Source: Zipacnadum sp036504235
Lineage (GTDB): Bacteria; Armatimonadota; Zipacnadia; Zipacnadales; Zipacnadaceae
Length of the DNA stretch: 26,396 nucleotides
Reading direction: 5' to 3'
Assembly (NCBI GenBank): GCA_036504235.1
Contig: DASXVN010000045.1
Coordinates: 1 to 26,396 of the forward strand
This document shows, in pieces, positions 5,403-14,446 of the stretch (position 1 is the first letter of the stretch; every line of letters begins with the position of its first letter). The notes below the pieces were generated by a model, which saw only the letters and a program-made list of their open reading frames with translations, made no database searches and was not told the origin of the DNA. Both the position numbers and the translations under genes were made by a program.

Positions 5403-6501
5403 TCGTGGCCAGGAGCCACTCCAGGCAGCGGAGGGCCGCGGGGACGTTGAGGGTCTCCTGCGGCGTATGGACCTCCGCGGCGCCGGTGGCGAACATCAGG
5501 GCCGGGATACCGCGCTCGTTGAAGACGTTGGCATCGCTGCCGCCGCCGCCAATCTCCCGGACCGGCTCTATCCCCAACTGCGCCGCCGCCGCGCCGGCGC
5601 GGACTACGGGCAGACTGTCGGGCGCGAGATGGAAGGCCTGGTAGGACTGGTCCACGTCTACCTCGACGCGGGCGTTGTAGTGCGCCGCGGCCGACTCCAG
5701 TTGCTCGCGCAGGTGCGCCACCTGAGCGGCTAGCTTCTCCTCGTTGTGGCTGCGCGCCTCGGCCTGCAGGCGGCAGACCTCGGGCACCACATTGCGCGCC
5801 GACCCGCCCTCGATCATCCCCACATTCGCGGTGGTTTCCGCGTCCAGGCGACCCAAGCGCATGCCGGCAATCGCCTCGGCGGCGGCCTGGATAGCGCTGA
5901 CGCCCTGCTCCGGGCAGACGCCGGCGTGGGCGGCGCAGCCGGTGAAGGTCACGTCCAGGGAGACCGCCGAGGGGGCGGCGATGGTCATCTTGCCGGGCTG
6001 GCGGCCACCGTCGAGGACCAGCGCGAGTTGCGGCCAGGGCGAGAGGCGGTCGTAGTCCAGGAGGCGCGCGCCCCACAGGCCGGTTTCCTCCGCCACGGTG
6101 AAGACGATCCACAGGTCGCCGTGGGGCGAGGCGTCCTCGAGGAGGGTGCGGAGGGCCAGGAGGATCAGGGCGATCCCGGCCTTGTCGTCGGCGCCGAGGA
6201 TGGTGTCGCCCTCGCTGCGGATGACGTCACCCTCCAGCACCGGGACAATGGGGCCCGCGTGGGTCACGGTGTCGAGGTGGGCGTTGAGCATCATCACCGG
6301 ATAGCCGGGGGCGGTGGCCGGGAGGAAGGCGTAGAGGTTGCCACACTCCGCGGGCGAGTGCAGGTGCGCATCATCCGAACTGACCGCGAGGCCGAGGTCG
6401 GTGAGGTACTCGCGGACCACGGCAGCGACCGCGGACTCGTGGCCGGTGGGGCTGGGTGTCGTCACCAGGCGGGTGAAGGTCTTGATTAGCAGGTCTCTCA
6501 T
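5386..6501 (-). CDS. M20-family metallopeptidase, peptidase T-like
   Basis: A 371-aa cytoplasmic zinc aminopeptidase of the M20 family, closest in character to PepT/YqjE-like tripeptidases. The co-catalytic site is complete: H75-x-D77 in NAHLDTVTH, D105 in LGADDKAG, E138/E139 in VAEETGLWGA, D164 in LVLDGGRQ and H345 in AAEVHTPQE. The lid/dimerisation domain is inserted at about residues 175-285 (GCAAHAGVCPEQG). ATG 6501 is preferred to the longer frame beginning at 6588 because AAAGGAG lies ten bases before it. It runs convergently into the CDF gene. The substrate is probably small peptides released by other proteases; carboxypeptidase or deacylase activity cannot be excluded in this broad family. 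Confidence 0.9.
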   Translation of the reverse strand: MRDLLIKTFTRLVTTPSPTGHESAVAAVVREYLTDLGLAVSSDDAHLHSPAECGNLYAFLPATAPGYPVMMLNAHLDTVTHAGPIVPVLEGDVIRSEGDTILGADDKAGIALILLALRTLLEDASPHGDLWIVFTVAEETGLWGARLLDYDRLSPWPQLALVLDGGRQPGKMTIAAPSAVSLDVTFTGCAAHAGVCPEQGVSAIQAAAEAIAGMRLGRLDAETTANVGMIEGGSARNVVPEVCRLQAEARSHNEEKLAAQVAHLREQLESAAAHYNARVEVDVDQSYQAFHLAPDSLPVVRAGAAAAQLGIEPVREIGGGGSDANVFNERGIPALMFATGAAEVHTPQETLNVPAALRCLEWLLATITRAD

Positions 6502-6720
6502 GGGGGCACACTCCTTTGCTGGGTAGTGTTTCGCTCCCGGGGCCGGGTATCCCTGTCGGGGGGAACTCTGGGGGCAGCCGGGCGTCAAAAAGAGTGCGGC
6601 GTGCGGACGGCAGGTCGGGGCGGGTCGTCTCGCGAATAGGGATAGAGGATTCCAAGGCCAGAAGAAGCGGACCGGTGAGACGGGCCGCTTTGTGTTTGGC
6701 CGCTTTTAGGAGAAATGAAC

Positions 6721-7344
<624 letters not shown>

Positions 7345-7498
7345 GAGGGTCGGTGGGGCAGCGGCGGCCGGCCTCACCCCCCGGCCCCCTCTCCTGGCAG
7401 GAGAGGGGGGAAAGGCTGACGGCAGGGCCGACCTCGCGCCGCGCTCGTGCGGCCCCTCCGGGGAACGGGAAGGGCAACGGCGGCCACACGCAACGAAG
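7345..7498 (+). repeat. Intergenic repeat block after the pilin gene
   Basis: Contains one CCTCACCCC...GGCAGGAGAGGGG module (about 7373-7412) and one GACCTCGCGCCGCGCTCGTG variant (about 7425-7466). No gene seen. Confidence 0.75.
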
Positions 7499-7538
7499 AG
7501 CCGGAGGTTCCCTGAAGGGGCCTCCGGCTTGTTTTTTT
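7499..7538 (+). terminator. Strong hairpin terminator
   Basis: AGCCGGAGG (7499-7507) pairs with CCTCCGGCT (7521-7529); an inner CCC/GGG extends the stem, and TGTTTTTTT follows. It serves the upstream pilin gene. Confidence 0.85.
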
Positions 7539-7550
7539 GGCGGGGCGTCC

Positions 7551-7700
7551 AACGGCCGGGTGGACATTGCGGCGGACCGCAAAGTCCACCCCTACATACG
7601 GCCACGGTGATGCAATCGCCCGCCCGGCGCCCCTGGGGCTAGCACGCGGGCGGCAGTCGCGGTGCGGACACCGCGAGAGCCGCCCCTATTACGGCAAAGG
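7551..7700 (+). repeat. Two hairpin modules of the GGCCGGG...CCCCTA type
   Basis: The first (about 7553-7604) has a GTGGAC...GTCCAC stem around ATTGCGG and GCAAA, and recurs nearly unchanged at 12126-12172. The second (about 7645-7690) has a GGGCGGC...GCCGCCC stem enclosing TCGCGGTG-CGGA-CACCGCGA. Both end CCCCTA. No coding sequence. Confidence 0.7.
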
Positions 7701-7708
7701 CAAGCGAA

Positions 7709-7746
7709 AACCGGAGACTCCTTACGGAGCCTCCGGTTATTTTTTC
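7709..7746. terminator. Bidirectional terminator between the pilin region and glnA
   Basis: AACCGGAG (7709-7716) and CTCCGGTT (7731-7738) pair, with an inner CTCC/GGAG stem around TTAC. TTATTTTTT follows on the + strand and a TTTTCG tract follows on the - strand, so it can end glnA transcripts as well. Confidence 0.75.
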
Positions 7747-7804
7747 GCGTGACGACTGACGGGACACCGGCAAGACGCCGGCGACACTGACAACTTCTGC
7801 CCGC

Positions 7805-9145
7805 CTAGAGCATCGGCAGGTAGTTGTCTAGCTCCCAGTCGGTGACCTGGGTGCGGTACTGGTCCCACTCGATCTTCTTGTTGGCGATGAGCTTGGCGTG
7901 CATCTCCTCGCCCAGGCACTCCTTGAGGACGTCGCTGTCCTCGGCGGCCTCAATGGCCGAGCGGAGGTCGGAGGGCAGGGTGCCGATACCGCGGCGGTTG
8001 CGCTCCGCCTCGCCCATCTCGTACACGTTCTCCTCGGTCGGCTCGGGGCACTCGTAGCCTTCCTTGATGCCCTTGAGGCCGCAGGCGAGCATGGCGGCGA
8101 AGGCCAGGTAGGGGTTGCAGGCCGGGTCCGGCGAGCGGAACTCGATGCGGGTGGCCTTTTCCTTACCGGGCTTGTACACCGGGATGCGGATCATGTCCGA
8201 GCGGTTGCGCAGGGCCCAGGAGAGGTAGACCGGGGCCTCGTAACCGGGCACCAGCCGCTTGTAGGAGTTAACCCACTGGTTGGTGACCAGCGCGATCTCC
8301 GGGGCGTGCTTGAGCAGCCCGGCGATGTACTGCTTGGCGATCGGCGAGAGGAAGCTCGGCGAATCGTTGGCGTCGAAGAAGACGTTCTTGTCGCCCGCGA
8401 ACAGGGACTGGTGCGTGTGCATGCCGGAGCCGTTCTCGCCGGAGATGGGCTTGGGCATGAAGGAAGCGTAGTAGCCGTGCATGATGGCTACTTCCTTGAC
8501 GACCAGACGGTAGGTCATGGCGGAGTCGGCCATGGTCAGCGCGTCGGTGTAGCGCAGGTCGATCTCGTGCTGGGAGGGGGCCACCTCGTGGTGGCTGTAC
8601 TCCACGCCGATGCCCATTTCTTCGAGCATGAGCACGGTATCGCGGCGCATGTCAATGGCCTCGTCGCGGGGGGTCAGGTCGAAGTAGCCGGCGTGATCGA
8701 GCACGATGGGCGGCTTCTCGTTGTTCGCGAAGTAGAAGTACTCCAGCTCCGGCCCGACGTAGAAGGTGTAGCCCATCGCCTTGGCCTCGGCCAGGTTCTT
8801 CTTGAGCACGAAGCGGGGGTCGAAGGGGTAGGGGTTGCCGTCGGGGGTGACGATGTCGCAGAACATGCGGGCCACCGAGCCGCCCTCGCGGGGGCGCCAG
8901 GGCAAAATGGTCCAAGTGGAGGGGTCGGGCAAGGCCATCATGTCGCTCTCGTCAATCCGGGCGAAGCCCTGGATCGAGGAGCCGTCAAAGCCCTGGCCCT
9001 CAATCATGCTGGTCTCGAGTTCGTCGATGGTGATCGAGAAGCTCTTGAGGTAGCCCAGGATATCCGTGAACCACAGCTTCACGAACTTAACATTCTCGGC
9101 CTTGGCCTGGTCCAAGACGTATTGGATTTCTTCTCTGTCCGCCAT
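7805..9145 (-). CDS. glnA: Glutamine synthetase type I (GSI-alpha)
   Basis: A 446-aa glutamine synthetase making glutamine from glutamate, ammonia and ATP as a cytoplasmic dodecamer. Recognisable blocks are EGQGFDGSSIQGF in the N-terminal beta-grasp region, GPELEYFYF, the ENGSGMHTHQSL ATP/glutamate region, RNRSDMIRIPVY and NPYLAFAAMLACGLKGIK. Length and the C-terminal WDQYRTQVTDWE block match the GSI-alpha group of Bacillus-type enzymes. The NLYDLPP-type tyrosine block modified by adenylylation in GSI-beta is absent (here NVYEMGEAERNRRG), so control is probably by feedback or protein regulators. ATG 9145 follows GAGGAGG. The histidine kinase gene lies 96 bp upstream in the same direction; a terminator at 7709-7746 follows. 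Confidence 0.97.
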   Translation of the reverse strand: MADREEIQYVLDQAKAENVKFVKLWFTDILGYLKSFSITIDELETSMIEGQGFDGSSIQGFARIDESDMMALPDPSTWTILPWRPREGGSVARMFCDIVTPDGNPYPFDPRFVLKKNLAEAKAMGYTFYVGPELEYFYFANNEKPPIVLDHAGYFDLTPRDEAIDMRRDTVLMLEEMGIGVEYSHHEVAPSQHEIDLRYTDALTMADSAMTYRLVVKEVAIMHGYYASFMPKPISGENGSGMHTHQSLFAGDKNVFFDANDSPSFLSPIAKQYIAGLLKHAPEIALVTNQWVNSYKRLVPGYEAPVYLSWALRNRSDMIRIPVYKPGKEKATRIEFRSPDPACNPYLAFAAMLACGLKGIKEGYECPEPTEENVYEMGEAERNRRGIGTLPSDLRSAIEAAEDSDVLKECLGEEMHAKLIANKKIEWDQYRTQVTDWELDNYLPML

Positions 9146-9241
9146 GGGGTTTTCCTCCTCAGGAAATCGGTCTCAGGTGCGACTGGCACCATTTTACCGA
9201 GGCCATGTTTCTGATTTGTTTCTTTCGCGGAAACAGTCAGG

Positions 9242-11041
9242 CTAGGCCTCGCGGGGGAGGTGCTGCGGGGCGGCGGGTTGCTCCGCGGGGGCGGGATCAT
9301 AGGCGGCCAGGCTGAAGCCAAAGACGCTGCCGGCGCCCGGCGCGCTGTCCACGGTCAACTCGCTGCCCATCGCGCGGACCAGTTGCAGGCTCAGCGGCAG
9401 GCCGAGGCCGCTGCCCGGCGCGGCGGGTTCGCCGGGGCCGGCGGGAGGAATCCGGAAGAACCGCTCAAAGATGCGCTCATGGTACTCCGGGGCGATGCCG
9501 GGGCCCTCGTCACGCACGGCGAAATGGACGCGCGGCCCGCGGCGTTCGGCGCTGAGCACGACCCGCCCGCCCTCCGGGCTGTGCCGCACGGCATTGGTCA
9601 CCAGGTTGAGGAGCACTTGCTTGGCACGGTTCTCGTCGGCCCAGGCGCCGGACGCGTCCGCGCCGACCTCGCAGGTCAGATGGATGCGCCGGGGCTCGGC
9701 GAGGGCGCGGGCCACGGCCGCTACGCTCTGCAAGAGGGGGGCCACGGGCACCGGCACGAGGACGAGGTCCAACTTGCCGGCCTCGGCCCGGGAGAGGTCC
9801 AGGACGTCATTGACGAGGGAAAGCAAATGCTCGCTGGACCGTCGGATGTCGGCGATGAACTGCCGCTGGCGATCATCGAGGCGGTCATCGGCGGAGCTTT
9901 TCAGCAACTCGGAGAAGCCGACAATGGCGTTGAGGGGGGTGCGCAGTTCATGGCTGGTGGAGGCCAATGCCTCCGAGCGGGCCTGGAGGGCGGTGCGCAG
10001 ATGGTCCTGGGCGGACTCCAACTCGCGCACCCGCTCCTGCAAGCGGCGGTGTTCGTCGAGGCCGCGGTCGAGGCGTTCGCGGTCGCGCAGGATTACGGCG
10101 TGCGTACGTCGGCTGCCCGCGCCGACCGGCCGGGTGGTGACCTGGACGGACAGCGAGGTCCCGTCCGCCCGCGTCAACTCGCAGACCTGCGGCAGGTCCT
10201 CCACCGGGCCAGGCAGGGCGGAACTGGCGGGAGCCAGGGAACCCCACAGCCCCAAGGCCGCCAGCGGCCGCCCCAGGAGGCAATCGAGAGGGTAGCCAGT
10301 CAACTCCGTGGCGCGGGAGGAGGCGCGCTGGATGATCAGGGTGTGGGGGTCCACCAGCAGCAGCGCCGGGGGAGCGTCGCGCAGGAGGCAGTCGGCCAGC
10401 TCGCGGGAGTGACGCTCCCGGCTCCGGGACTGCTCCAGATCGGCGCAGAGTTGCTGCAGCCGCTCGGTCTGGCGGGCCAGAGCCTCCTGCAAGCCGCGCC
10501 GCTCGGTGACGTCCTGCAAAACGATGAAGGTGGTGGCGGGATCGCCGTCGGCCAGCCCGGCGGCGACGGCGTCCGCCCAGAGCAGTTCCCCGTCGCCGCG
10601 CAGCCAGGGCTCGGTATGCTCGAGGACAATCTCGCTGCGGCTGCTGCCATCCACCAGTAGACGACGCGCCTGGCCGGCAGCCCAGGCGGGGCGCAGGCTC
10701 TCCAGAGGTTGGCCTACGGTGTCCTCGGGGGCGATCCCCAGGAGGGCCGCGGCGGTGGCGCTTACCCAGATCACCTGACCGGTAGCAGTACACACCTCAA
10801 TCACGGCCACTTGCCGGCCGGCCCGCGCCAGGGTCTCCCGCAGACGCGCCACCTGGCGACGCACACGCTCGTGAACGACGACGAATGAGGCCAGCATTGA
10901 GGCCATCCCGCCGACGATGCCGAGCACGACCAAGGGCGGGGCCTGGCTGTACGCGAGGGCAGTCAGAGCCAGCGCCGCCCCGAGGGACAGCAGCCAGAAA
11001 GAGGCGAGCTTCAGAAAAGGACGGTGCGGACAGTTGGGCAA
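9242..11041 (-). CDS. Membrane-anchored PAS histidine kinase (orphan)
   Basis: A 599-aa sensor kinase. Two N-terminal membrane helices (about 12-31 and 36-56) anchor a cytoplasmic portion with two PAS domains (about 75-180, ending TTFIVLQDVTERRGLQ; and 220-322, ending HAVILRDRERLD), coiled-coil linkers, an H box with phospho-accepting H364 (STSHELRTPLNAIVGFSELL), an N box (NLVTNAVRHSPEG, N483), G1 (DEGPGI, 511-516) and G2 (GSGLGL, 543-548). All catalytic boxes are intact. No response regulator is encoded nearby, so its partner is elsewhere. The start is uncertain: the frame opens with TTG at 11041 and no good ribosome binding site is seen. Adjacency to glnA suggests, but does not show, a link to nitrogen status. 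Confidence 0.9.
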   Translation of the reverse strand: MPNCPHRPFLKLASFWLLSLGAALALTALAYSQAPPLVVLGIVGGMASMLASFVVVHERVRRQVARLRETLARAGRQVAVIEVCTATGQVIWVSATAAALLGIAPEDTVGQPLESLRPAWAAGQARRLLVDGSSRSEIVLEHTEPWLRGDGELLWADAVAAGLADGDPATTFIVLQDVTERRGLQEALARQTERLQQLCADLEQSRSRERHSRELADCLLRDAPPALLLVDPHTLIIQRASSRATELTGYPLDCLLGRPLAALGLWGSLAPASSALPGPVEDLPQVCELTRADGTSLSVQVTTRPVGAGSRRTHAVILRDRERLDRGLDEHRRLQERVRELESAQDHLRTALQARSEALASTSHELRTPLNAIVGFSELLKSSADDRLDDRQRQFIADIRRSSEHLLSLVNDVLDLSRAEAGKLDLVLVPVPVAPLLQSVAAVARALAEPRRIHLTCEVGADASGAWADENRAKQVLLNLVTNAVRHSPEGGRVVLSAERRGPRVHFAVRDEGPGIAPEYHERIFERFFRIPPAGPGEPAAPGSGLGLPLSLQLVRAMGSELTVDSAPGAGSVFGFSLAAYDPAPAEQPAAPQHLPREA

Positions 11042-11331
11042 AGATGGTCACTCACATCGGGAGGAAGCCGGGCGCTGCCCCACCGGCGGCGGGGTCTTTT
11101 CCGGAGTTCCTCAAGCTGTTACGGCACTTGTTTCTACCACCGCCTCATCTAATTGTCAACTCAATCGTGGAAACCATTTGTCTCTTTTCACAGTCTCCGC
11201 ACACCTCGGCCCTACGACCGGGCAAAGACCAGAGGAACCAGACAAATACCAGCGGGCGCCAAAGACTCCCCCAGACGCTTCCGGCTACCCTGACCACGCT
11301 TCCTGATTCTTAACGAGTGTGGTGATGAGGA
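11042..11331. other. Divergent intergenic region without repeats
   Basis: This 290-bp gap between the kinase and the HTH gene holds no copy of the repeat modules, unlike almost every other gap downstream. A - strand promoter lies at 11131-11159. No small gene with a convincing start was found. Confidence 0.6.
11131..11159 (-). promoter_or_regulatory. Probable promoter of the histidine kinase gene
   Basis: On the - strand, TTGACA (11159-11154), a 17-base spacer, and TAGAAA (11136-11131). It lies about 90 bases before the kinase start. The -35 is perfect, the -10 matches 4 of 6. Confidence 0.5.
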
Positions 11332-11895
11332 ATGTCGCAACGCGCCGGCTACCAGTCGAGAGATGATTCCCAGACGGCTGAGGAGGAGCGGACCGCGCGC
11401 CTGGAGGCGGCGGCGAATATGCTGTTAGCGGAGCAGCGCGCCGGGGCGCAGGAGGGCGCGTATCCCTGGCACACCGAGACGTGGATCCGCCGGCAGGAAC
11501 GGCGCGACGCGGGGCAGGCCGCCGAGGTGCAGGCGGCGGGCGAGGCGCGGGATGAGGTGCGGCTCTGCGCGCGGCTGCTGGAGACGGCGCGGCTCAACGA
11601 CCGGCAGCGGCGCGCGCTGCGCCTGCGGCTGGAGGGTCTCCCCCAGCGGGAGATCGCCGCGCGGCTGGGCGTGAGCGAGTCGTGGGTGTCGCGGCTGGTG
11701 GCCGTCGCGACGGCCCGGCTGGCTGAGGAGCTAGCGGACGCGGCGACGAAGCTGGACGAGGAGGAGCTGCTACGGGAGGTCTACTGGGAGGACATCGCGC
11801 GCCGCGCCTACTACCCGGAAGTCCACTGCCACCCCGGCCGGGAACAGTGCCGGAGGACGGGGCTGTGCAGCCGGCGGTGGTATCTGGGGGAGTGA
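11332..11895 (+). CDS. Sigma-70 region-4-like HTH protein with Cys/His tail
   Basis: A 187-aa probable DNA-binding protein. Residues 87-133 (LNDRQRRALRLRLEGLPQRE then IAARLGVSESWVSRLVAVA) match the helix-turn-helix of sigma-70 region 4. There is no region 2, so it is not a complete sigma factor. The N-terminal 80 residues are charged and helical. The C-terminus carries an HCH...C...C cluster (H165, C166, H167, C173, C179) that could bind a metal. ATG 11332 has GAGG close upstream. The neighbouring gene is a divergent histidine kinase, about 290 bp away. Possible roles are a transcription regulator or a redox/metal-responsive DNA-binding protein; I do not recognise a named family beyond the HTH. 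Confidence 0.75.
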   Translation: MSQRAGYQSRDDSQTAEEERTARLEAAANMLLAEQRAGAQEGAYPWHTETWIRRQERRDAGQAAEVQAAGEARDEVRLCARLLETARLNDRQRRALRLRLEGLPQREIAARLGVSESWVSRLVAVATARLAEELADAATKLDEEELLREVYWEDIARRAYYPEVHCHPGREQCRRTGLCSRRWYLGE

Positions 11896-12250
11896 ACGGC
11901 AACGGCCCTACCCCGCCCTGCGGGCACCCCTCCCTAAAGGGAGGGGCTTAACGGCAGAGGCTTACGACAACGGCGGACCCCTCCCCGGCGCTACGCGCCG
12001 CCCTCCCCTAGATAGGGGAGGGTGGGGAAACGGCAGAGGCAACGGCGGGACCCCCTCTCCCCCGTCGCTTCCGCGCCGGGTACTCTCCCCCGCTTCGCGG
12101 GAGAGAGATGACGGCCAAGGCTAACGGCCGGGTGGACATTGCGGGGACGCAAAGTCCACCCCTACATACGACAACGGCTGGGCCGACCTCGCTGCGCTCG
12201 TGCGGCCCCGCCGGGAGACGGTAGACGCGCCCCTACCACGGCACAGGCGA
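11896..12250 (+). repeat. Intergenic repeat block with five module types
   Basis: No gene is visible in this stretch. In order it holds: CCCGCCCTGCGGGCACCCCT with CCCTAAAGGG (about 11911-11946); the CCGGCGCTACGCGCC plus CCCTAGATAGGG module (about 11984-12022), an intact relative of the IS1595 target; a CCCCCTCTCCC...GGGAGAG variant; a GTGGACATTGCGG hairpin (about 12126-12172) also found at 7553; and GACCTCGCTGCGCTCGTGCG (about 12184-12204). ACGGC linkers join them. Confidence 0.75.
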
Positions 12251-12275
12251 GCCCCCTCGCCTTGCGCCAGGGGGC
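12251..12275. repeat. Short hairpin upstream of the TrkA-C membrane gene
   Basis: GCCCCCT (12251-12257) pairs with AGGGGGC (12269-12275). No T run follows, so it is not a clear terminator. Confidence 0.5.
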
Positions 12276-12338
12276 GAAATGTGGCAATATCTTCGCCGGG
12301 AGTGAGCGGGTGGGCACGAGTTGGTCCGGTGATTACCT

Positions 12339-13094
12339 ATGACTTTTGGACTGATATTTCTGGGGGCAGCTATCGCTATCTCTATGGCCATCGTGCGCAT
12401 CGGCGCGGTGGCGCTGGAGATGAGCGGCATGGACCGGGAATCGGCGCGGTTTCAGGCGCTGTCCGCCTTTACGGGGACCGGCTTTACGACCCATGAGACC
12501 GAGGAGGTCATGCGCCACCCGCAGCGGCGGCGCATCGTGTCTACGCTGATCCTGCTGGGGTATGCGGGTCTGGTGACGATGAGCGCGGGGCTGCTGCAGA
12601 CGATTATCAGCAGCAACGGGAGCGAGAGTCCGCGCTGGTTTGTGCTGCTCAACCTGGGCGGGATGGCCCTGGCGCTGTATCTGCTGTACCGGTTCATCGT
12701 GTGGCCGCGGCTGTCCGCCCAGATTGACAGGAGTATCCGCGCCGGACTGGAGAACCGCTTTGGCCTGGAGCCGGCCCACGTGGAGGAACTGCTGACCGCC
12801 ACCGAGGGCTGGGGGATCGTGCGGTTTGAGGTGCAGGGGGAGTCGCGGTTTGCGCATCATACGCTCGCCCAGAGCCGGCTACGCGACCAAGGGGTGCTGG
12901 TGCTGGCGATCGAGCGGGGCGGGCGAGTCATCCCCAGTCCGGGACGGGCTTCGGTGCTCATGCCGGGAGACGTCCTGCTGGCCTACGGGCGGCTGGATCA
13001 GATGGAGAAGCTGAGTCAGGGGGAAGCGGAGGCCGAGGAGCCGCCGGGGGCGACGGGAACGGAAGGGGAGGCGTCCTGGCCGCCTCCGGGATAG
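12339..13094 (+). CDS. Membrane protein with TrkA-C (RCK_C) domain
   Basis: A 251-aa integral membrane protein. Three membrane helices (about 2-22, 66-90 and 98-121) surround a conserved cytoplasmic loop with GAVALEMSGMD, ARFQALSAFTGTGFTT and a basic HPQRRRI stretch, a set typical of an uncharacterised bacterial family. Residues about 155-230 form an RCK_C/TrkA-C ligand-binding domain (LRDQGVLVLAIERGGRVIPS then LMPGDVLLAYG). RCK_C domains gate potassium transport and in several families bind c-di-AMP or other small ligands. The hydrophilic Glu/Pro/Gly tail beyond 230 is probably disordered. The start ATG has only a weak GGTGAT upstream. Ion-homeostasis signalling is the likely area; the transported substrate, if any, is unknown. 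Confidence 0.85.
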   Translation: MTFGLIFLGAAIAISMAIVRIGAVALEMSGMDRESARFQALSAFTGTGFTTHETEEVMRHPQRRRIVSTLILLGYAGLVTMSAGLLQTIISSNGSESPRWFVLLNLGGMALALYLLYRFIVWPRLSAQIDRSIRAGLENRFGLEPAHVEELLTATEGWGIVRFEVQGESRFAHHTLAQSRLRDQGVLVLAIERGGRVIPSPGRASVLMPGDVLLAYGRLDQMEKLSQGEAEAEEPPGATGTEGEASWPPPG

Positions 13095-13413
13095 CGAACG
13101 ACGGACGGCTTCCTCACCCCCGGCCCCTCTCCGGGCAGGAGAGGGGGGAACGGCAACGGCAACGGCGGGAGCCTCACCCCCGGCCCCTCTCCCTCGGGGA
13201 GAGGGGGGGAACGGCAACGGCGTGGAGGCGAAGGGGGTAGCGGTGGGCGCGGGCCGACCTCGCTTCGCTCGTGCGGCCCCTCCGGGGCAAACGGCAAGAT
13301 GGTGGCCGTCGTTTGTAGGGCGGGGGCTTGTACCCCGCCGTCGGCAGGCGGAGGTTAGCGCCGGCGGGGCACGAGTCCCCGCCCCACAGACGGCAACGGC
13401 AAGCGACGCAGGA
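13095..13413 (+). repeat. Intergenic repeat block
   Basis: No gene is seen. Two consecutive CCTCACCCCCGGCCCCTCTC modules (about 13111-13154 and 13173-13216), a GACCTCGCTTCGCTCGTGCG module (about 13257-13290), and a GCGGGGGCTTGTACCCCGCC hairpin fused to a GCCGGCGGGGCACGAGTCCC hairpin (about 13318-13392). ACGGCA linkers occur between them and immediately before the next ribosome binding site. Confidence 0.75.
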
Positions 13414-13425
13414 AAGGAGCCTCGC

Positions 13426-14241
13426 ATGAAGCTTTGTTTGTGCAACGAGATTCTGCAGGACTTTCCACTGGAGCGGCAGTTTGAGACTGCCGCGGAACTG
13501 GGCTTTGCCGCGCTGGAGATCGCACCGTTCACGCTGCACCGGAATGTGTGTCAGATTCCCACGGCCACACGCACGCGACTGCGGGAGCTGGCCGCCGCGA
13601 CCGGGGTGGAGATCGCCGGGCTGCATTGGCTGCTGGCCCAGACCGACGGGTACCACCTGACCAGTCCCGACGCCGGGGTCCGGGCGCGGACGGTCGCCTA
13701 CCTGGAGGATCTGGTGCGCTTCGGCGTGGAGATCGGGGGGCGGATCGCCGTGCTGGGCTCGCCGCTGCAGCGGAGTTTGCTGCCGGGGGTGAGCTACGCG
13801 CAGGCCTGGGAGTGGTTCGCGGAGGGCGTCGCGACGGCCGCCGCCGTGCCGGGGGGCGAGCAGTTCACGCTGTGCATTGAACCGCTGGCGCCGAAGACGC
13901 AGAACACTTTTCTCTTTACCGCCGCCGAGGCGGTGCGGATGGCGCGGAAAATCGGACGGCCTAACGTCAAGATTACGGTGGATTTCTACAGCGCGGTGGA
14001 CATGGAGATTGACGTGCCGGCGACCCTGCGGGCGGTGGGCGACTACCTGGGGCACGTGCACCTCAACGACCACAACGGGCGCGCGCCGGGCTACGGGGAG
14101 ACGGATTTTGGGCCCCTGATGCAAACGCTCGTGGAGATGGGGTACGAGGGGTACGCCAGCATCGAGGTGTTCGACTTCAGCCTCGACCCGGTGGAGCACG
14201 CGCGGAGAGGGCTGGAGACGGTGCGGGAGGCGCTGGGGTAG
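13426..14241 (+). CDS. Sugar phosphate isomerase/epimerase family TIM barrel
   Basis: A 271-aa protein of the xylose-isomerase-like TIM-barrel superfamily (AP endonuclease 2 fold). Beginning MKLCLCNEILQDFPLERQFE, it shows the expected metal-binding set on successive strands: E152 in CIEPLAP, D186 in ITVDFYSAVDM, H212 in GHVHLNDHNGR and E247 in YASIEVFD. The GYGETDFGPL stretch after the histidine strand is characteristic. ATG 13426 is selected for AGGAG seven bases upstream; the frame is open further upstream but only through repeat DNA. Members isomerise or epimerise keto-sugars or inositol derivatives; the substrate cannot be told here. The next two genes on the same strand (deacetylase, URO-D family) are separated from it by repeat blocks. 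Confidence 0.9.
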   Translation: MKLCLCNEILQDFPLERQFETAAELGFAALEIAPFTLHRNVCQIPTATRTRLRELAAATGVEIAGLHWLLAQTDGYHLTSPDAGVRARTVAYLEDLVRFGVEIGGRIAVLGSPLQRSLLPGVSYAQAWEWFAEGVATAAAVPGGEQFTLCIEPLAPKTQNTFLFTAAEAVRMARKIGRPNVKITVDFYSAVDMEIDVPATLRAVGDYLGHVHLNDHNGRAPGYGETDFGPLMQTLVEMGYEGYASIEVFDFSLDPVEHARRGLETVREALG

Positions 14242-14435
14242 GGAGGCCGGGCCTCACCCCCCGGCCCCCTCTCCTGGCAGGAGAGGGGGAGAACGACAAC
14301 GGCAATGAGGGCGAAGGGGTAGCGGTGGGCGCGGGCCGACCTCGCTGCGCTCGTGCGGCCCCTCCAACGGCAAAACGACAACGGCCGGCGGGGGACGTAG
14401 CCCCCGCCCTACAGTACGGCAAAGGCGACGGCACA
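14242..14435 (+). repeat. Intergenic repeat block
   Basis: CCTCACCCCCCGGCCCCCTC module (about 14250-14292), GACCTCGCTGCGCTCGTGCG module (about 14338-14366) and a GCCGGCGGGGGACGTAGCCC hairpin ending CCGCCCTACAG (about 14386-14416). No gene. Confidence 0.75.
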
Positions 14436-14446
14436 AGGACTGACCT

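Noticed and set aside
9189..9204. TGGCACCATTTTACC as a sigma-54 promoter near glnA
   Set aside because: It lies on the + strand, pointing away from glnA, and lacks the GC of the -12 element.
7898..10660. Long + strand open frames opposite glnA and the histidine kinase
   Set aside because: The - strand readings carry complete, conserved motifs; the + strand frames are low-complexity Gly/Val/Ala/Arg sequences.
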